From Tritrichomonas musculus (Eukaryota > Parabasalia > Tritrichomonadida > Tritrichomonadidae), in the NCBI GenBank assembly GCA_039105265.1, contig JAPFFF010000020.1:1505001-1569000 (forward strand): a DNA stretch of 64,000 bases, in the 5' to 3' direction. The position numbers were made by a program, and so were the translations under genes. This document shows positions 60,252 through 64,000 of this stretch, piece by piece. Below the pieces are notes generated by a model. The model was not told the DNA's origin. It made no database searches and worked only from the letters and a program-made list of their open reading frames with translations. Each line of letters starts with the position of its first letter. Positions within the stretch are counted from its first letter, which is position 1.

Positions 60252-61062
60252 TTCTTTTTAAATAAAAACTTATTTTTTTTTTTTATAACTTCTTTTTCGA
60301 TTTATTTGTGTTTTATAATTAAGGGTTTAGTTCGTTTTTCAATTATGATTAGTATTGATTGTACATTCTTTATAAGAAATAAAAAAATTAATTTTTTTGA
60401 CAACTTAATCTCAAAATATATGTTTTTTATAAATTGAATTTTTTTAATATTATTATGCATTATGGTATAATAAATGGATATATGATTAATTTATATAGTA
60501 TTTTTAATTGAAGTTGAAATCAGAAGAAAATATGCTCACTTTTTCAAACAGTATTTTTAGCTTATATAAAAAAATGAAGAATTTTTAATATTTTTTAAAA
60601 AACATAAATAGTTTTTTATTTCTGATTCTATACTATATATAAACGGAATTTTATTCAAAAAACTTTCAAATTGAAGGATTACATATATTTTGAAATTTAC
60701 GAAAAATTAAACTATTAAAAATTCTTTATGACAAACTTTTTGTATAATGTTTACATCGCAAATTTCAAAATACGGTTTACAAAAATAATCATAATTTTAA
60801 ACTATTCAATGTAAAAAAAACTATTCAATGAACGACCAAATAGCAGTATTCTATAAAACCGCAGAAGGGCTAAACAACCAGTTTCTCAATTTTATTTTCA
60901 ACCCAAAATATAACTATATGTTCATAACTAATTTTTTCTGGATTAAAATTGAGAAGATAATGATCAAAAAAACTTTGATTCATGTTTTAATATAAGACTC
61001 ATTTGGTTTCATCATCATAAAATTCAGAACATTGTTTTTAATAATTATTGTTTATTAAGTAA
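60252..61062. other. AT-rich intergenic sequence
   Basis: No gene is recognised between the coiled-coil gene and the convergent LRR_5 gene. An ACTTTTTG-type motif lies near 60728. Confidence 0.5.
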
Positions 61063-63120
61063 TTAAGCATCAAAAGTGATGATATGTGGTGGTAAGTCTT
61101 GCTTTCCAAATTCTTTAACTGATGAAGGAATTAATATATGCTTTAAAGATGAGCAGCCTGAAAATGCATCATTTCCAATTGATGTCACAGATAAAGGTAT
61201 ATCTATTTGCTTTAGAGATAAACATCGATAAAATGCTTTTTCTTCTATTTTTAAAGTCGAAGGAGGGATAAGTATTTGCATCAAAGACGAGCATTCCATG
61301 AAAATATATTTCCTTAGTGATTTCATTGGTGAAGGAATATTGATCAGGGACAATGCAGTACATCTAGAAAAACATCCTTCTCCTATATACGTAACAGAAG
61401 AAGGAATTGATATAAGATCTAACGATGAACATCCTGTAAAAGCATATTCACAGATTTTTTTTAAATTAGATTTATCATCGAAAGAAACAAATTTCAATGA
61501 TGAACATTTTTTGAAAGCTTCTTTTTCAATAGAAATCACTGAAGATGGGATTGTTATTTTTTTCAATTGAGAACAATTTTCAAAAGCATGAGATTTAATT
61601 ATAGTTATTGATGGAGGAAATGATATTTTCTTCAATGATGAACAATCTAAAAAAGTACCATCCTCAATTATAGTTAATGATGAAAGTCTCTTAAGTAATA
61701 TTTTATTTAACATTTTACATGAATCAAATGTATGAGCATCGATAATCCTAACAGATCTAGGCAGTATAATCTCTTTTAATGATATACATCCATTAAATGC
61801 ATTGCTTGAAATTGATGTTAATGATGAAGGAGTTTCAAAAGTTATTTTTGATAGAGATTTACATCCATAAAAAGACATTGTCCCAATTTGAGTAACAAAA
61901 GAATGAATTATTATTTCGGTTAACTCATAATTTGCTTTTAAAAATAAATCTTCAATTATTGTAATGTAAGGAGGAATCTTAATTTTCTTAAACATCGATG
62001 AATAAGTTTCAAAAAAATCTTTTGATAAAGAATTGCATCCTTTAAAAGAATTTTTGGTGATAAATATTATAGATGAAGGATCTTCGAATGTCAAATTAGA
62101 TAACTTTAAGCAATCCATAAAGGCACAATTATCAATAATAGTTACAGAAGATGGAATTGTAATTTCTATAAAAGGACAGTACCCAAATGCTTTTGATTTA
62201 ATTGTGGTGACAGATGAGGGAATTGATATATTAATTAATGACTTGCAATCATAAAATACATTTTGTTCGATAGAAGGCACTGATGATGGGTTTTGAAATA
62301 TCACTTTTTGTAATGATTTACAATTACTGAAAGCAGAACATCCAATAAAAGTTACAGAAGATGGAATTGTTATTTCTATAAGAGAACATACCCAAAATGC
62401 ATTTGATCCGATTGTAGTGACAAATGAGGGAATTGTAATTTCTATAAAAGGACAGAATGCAAATGCCTTTGATTTAATTGTGGTGACTGATGAGGGAATT
62501 GAAATGTCCATTAACGAAATGCATTCATAAAAGACACTTTCTTCGATAGAAGGCACTGATGATGGGTTTTGAAATTTCACTTTTTTTAACGATGAACAAT
62601 CACAGAAAGCAGAACCTCCAATAAAAGTTACAGAAGATGGAATTGTAATTTCTATAAGAGAACAGTACTCAAATGCATTTGATCCAATTGTAGTGACAGA
62701 TAAAGGAATTGTTATTTCTTTAAAAGAACAATTAGAAAATGCATTATACTTAATTGCGGTGACAGATGATGGAATTGAAATGTCCATTAATGAATCGCAT
62801 TCATAAAAGACACTTTCTTCGATAGAAGGCACTGATGATGGGTTTTGAAATATCACTTTTTTTAACGATGAACAATCATAGAAAGCAGAACCTCCAATAA
62901 AAGTTACAGAAGATGGAATTGTAATTGGCTTTAAAGACTCACAACTACGGAAAGCATTAGCTCCAATTTTAGTAATAGATGAAGGAATAATAATTTTGCT
63001 TAATTTAGTACAATTTGTAAAGCAATCTTTTTTGATTTCTTTTAGTTGACTTAAAAGTAATTTTAAAATATTTTGATTATCTTTTTCAGCAGCTAAATAC
63101 AATATATTTTTAAAAGAAAT
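61063..63120 (-). CDS. BspA-like LRR_5 protein, part of a DUF3447-ankyrin hybrid
   Basis: About 26 tandem leucine-rich repeats of the BspA/TpLRR type (LRR_5, PF13306) carry the pattern SSVTxIGxxAFxxCSSLxxI (for example IPSSVTTIGSNAF, FIGGSAFCDCSSLKKV). The frame begins with an ankyrin-like segment, ISFKNILYLAAEKDNQNILK, with no ATG at its head, so it is the continuation of the DUF3447 frame at 63182-64000 and not a separate gene. The two are separated by about 60 bp in which the frame changes and stops occur. The protein is truncated at neither repeat end; the last residues are LPPHIITFDA. BspA-like proteins of trichomonads are often surface proteins binding host matrix, but this hybrid type has no signal peptide and may be intracellular. 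Confidence 0.8.
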   Translation of the reverse strand: MSFKNILYLAAEKDNQNILKLLLSQLKEIKKDCFTNCTKLSKIIIPSSITKIGANAFRSCESLKPITIPSSVTFIGGSAFYDCSSLKKVIFQNPSSVPSIEESVFYECDSLMDISIPSSVTAIKYNAFSNCSFKEITIPLSVTTIGSNAFEYCSLIEITIPSSVTFIGGSAFCDCSSLKKVKFQNPSSVPSIEESVFYECISLMDISIPSSVTTIKSKAFAFCPFIEITIPSFVTTIGSNAFWVCSLIEITIPSSVTFIGCSAFSNCKSLQKVIFQNPSSVPSIEQNVFYDCKSLINISIPSSVTTIKSKAFGYCPFIEITIPSSVTIIDNCAFMDCLKLSNLTFEDPSSIIFITKNSFKGCNSLSKDFFETYSSMFKKIKIPPYITIIEDLFLKANYELTEIIIHSFVTQIGTMSFYGCKSLSKITFETPSSLTSISSNAFNGCISLKEIILPRSVRIIDAHTFDSCKMLNKILLKRLSSLTIIEDGTFLDCSSLKKISFPPSITIIKSHAFENCSQLKKITIPSSVISIEKEAFKKCSSLKFVSFDDKSNLKKICEYAFTGCSSLDLISIPSSVTYIGEGCFSRCTALSLINIPSPMKSLRKYIFMECSSLMQILIPPSTLKIEEKAFYRCLSLKQIDIPLSVTSIGNDAFSGCSSLKHILIPSSVKEFGKQDLPPHIITFDA

Positions 63121-63181
63121 AGTTGTTTAAATTCCTTGAAATTAAAATTTTTAGAATTTCATTGAAAAGAACGATCAAATT

Positions 63182-64000
63182 TTATTGAAAAATATTCAAA
63201 ATTTTGATATTTTCAATATCAAGATCTCCTGTTGATAAAAAAAGTTTAACCAATTGCTGATAATCATTTTTGACTAGATAAATAATAATATCTTTGTTTT
63301 TAGCATTCTCAGGGAAAAATAAAAAATTATGATATTTAAGACTTAAACTTAATATTTTTGATTGTTTTGATATAATATTATCATATCCATTTTGGATATA
63401 TTTGGCAACATCATTATTATGACATATGATTGCTTCGATTAATATTTCATAAAAAACTTTTTTATCTTTGATAAAGTTATCTTCAAGGAATTTGATTAAT
63501 TCGGAATTATCGCTGTGAACAGCAAAATTACATATTAATGGTGGAATTTGGGCGTGATTATAAAACAAATATTTAAATATTTGAAGAGAACCATAAAAAG
63601 CAGCATATTGGATTAAAGCTATTTTGTTATTCATTAAAATTGCATTTGTTTCATAAATTGAAAAATTGATAAAACTATTAAAAGAGTAATCATTTTGATT
63701 AACAAAAATAATAAAATCTTCTATTGAATCATTTCTTATCATTTCACACAAAAAAGCGTCATTTTCACCTTTCAATCTTTTTTCATTAAAATCCTCTGGT
63801 ATTGTTTTTAAAATTCCATTAAAATCTTCTTGCTCTTTATTTTTCTTTTTTGCATATTTTTTGATTTCAGGTGTAAAATATTGTGGATATTTTAATTCTT
63901 TATAACTTTCATTCATCACATAAAAAATATATTCATCAATTATCATCATATCTTCTTTTAAGAGGAATAAAATGAGCCTTTTGTTGCTCTTAAATATGTC
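63182..64000 (-). CDS. DUF3447 domain, N-terminal part of the LRR_5 hybrid (partial)
   Basis: The frame enters from beyond the window edge (DIFKSNKRLILFLLKEDMMI) and covers the DUF3447 core: FLCEMIRNDSIEDFIIFVNQ, IALIQYAAFYGSLQIFKYLF, NFAVHSDNSELIKFLEDNFI. It stops after NIKILNIFQ at 63182, at the same place where the other three DUF3447 frames stop relative to their ankyrin parts. It is clearly more diverged than those three from one another. Confidence 0.8.
   Translation of the reverse strand, partial: DIFKSNKRLILFLLKEDMMIIDEYIFYVMNESYKELKYPQYFTPEIKKYAKKKNKEQEDFNGILKTIPEDFNEKRLKGENDAFLCEMIRNDSIEDFIIFVNQNDYSFNSFINFSIYETNAILMNNKIALIQYAAFYGSLQIFKYLFYNHAQIPPLICNFAVHSDNSELIKFLEDNFIKDKKVFYEILIEAIICHNNDVAKYIQNGYDNIISKQSKILSLSLKYHNFLFFPENAKNKDIIIYLVKNDYQQLVKLFLSTGDLDIENIKILNIFQ

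Overview
The window is very AT-rich eukaryotic DNA, most likely from a trichomonad (Parabasalia; the AT bias suggests a Tritrichomonas-like species rather than Trichomonas vaginalis itself, but that is inference). The reasons are the gene families: TKL-type kinases, DUF3447-ankyrin proteins, a BspA-like LRR_5 protein, a BTB plus F5/8-type-C protein, chlamydial Pmp-like surface repeats, an iron-sulfur flavoprotein and Polinton debris. Genes are intronless as far as I can see. Several have a TCATT initiator-like site 8-10 bases before the start codon. No tRNA, rRNA or CRISPR array was recognised.

Layout. 0.4-3.0 kb: a decayed kinase and a TKL kinase with one frameshift. 3-6 kb: little except a truncated HNH endonuclease. 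6.15-13.77 kb: one giant surface-protein gene built of six almost identical Pmp-like units. 13.8-27 kb: a gene-poor, repeat-rich stretch with a tyrosine-recombinase fossil, two TA-flanked inverted-repeat elements, a possible Tc1-like transposase fragment, an unrecognised N/S/D-rich gene fragment, another terminal-inverted-repeat element and an Hsp70 pseudogene. 27.68-44.57 kb: a huge near-perfect palindrome (8.4-kb arms, 86-bp asymmetric spacer) holding two copies each of a 1623-residue type I membrane protein, a glycine-rich/furin-like surface protein cut short at the centre, and a DUF3447-ankyrin gene. 45.3-47.5 kb: BTB-F5/8C gene and iron-sulfur flavoprotein. 47.8-48.6 kb: a small inverted-repeat element. 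49.1-55.7 kb: a second, older inverted duplication of a DUF3447-ankyrin gene, with a third truncated paralogue in its spacer. 55.8-60.3 kb: a PAS-protein pseudogene, a Polinton PolB fossil, a non-autonomous hAT element and a coiled-coil protein with a C-terminal CaaX box. 61-64 kb: a DUF3447-ankyrin-LRR_5 hybrid running off the window.

The main biology is surface and host-interaction gene families being reshaped by inverted duplication and tandem repeat expansion. The two most unusual features are the 16.9-kb palindrome and the ankyrin arrays. In the arrays the repeat unit has an exact period of 187 or 188 bp, so every unit leaves the reading frame at the same A-rich spot. Several other frameshifts also sit at short homopolymers, so read-level checking of the assembly matters.
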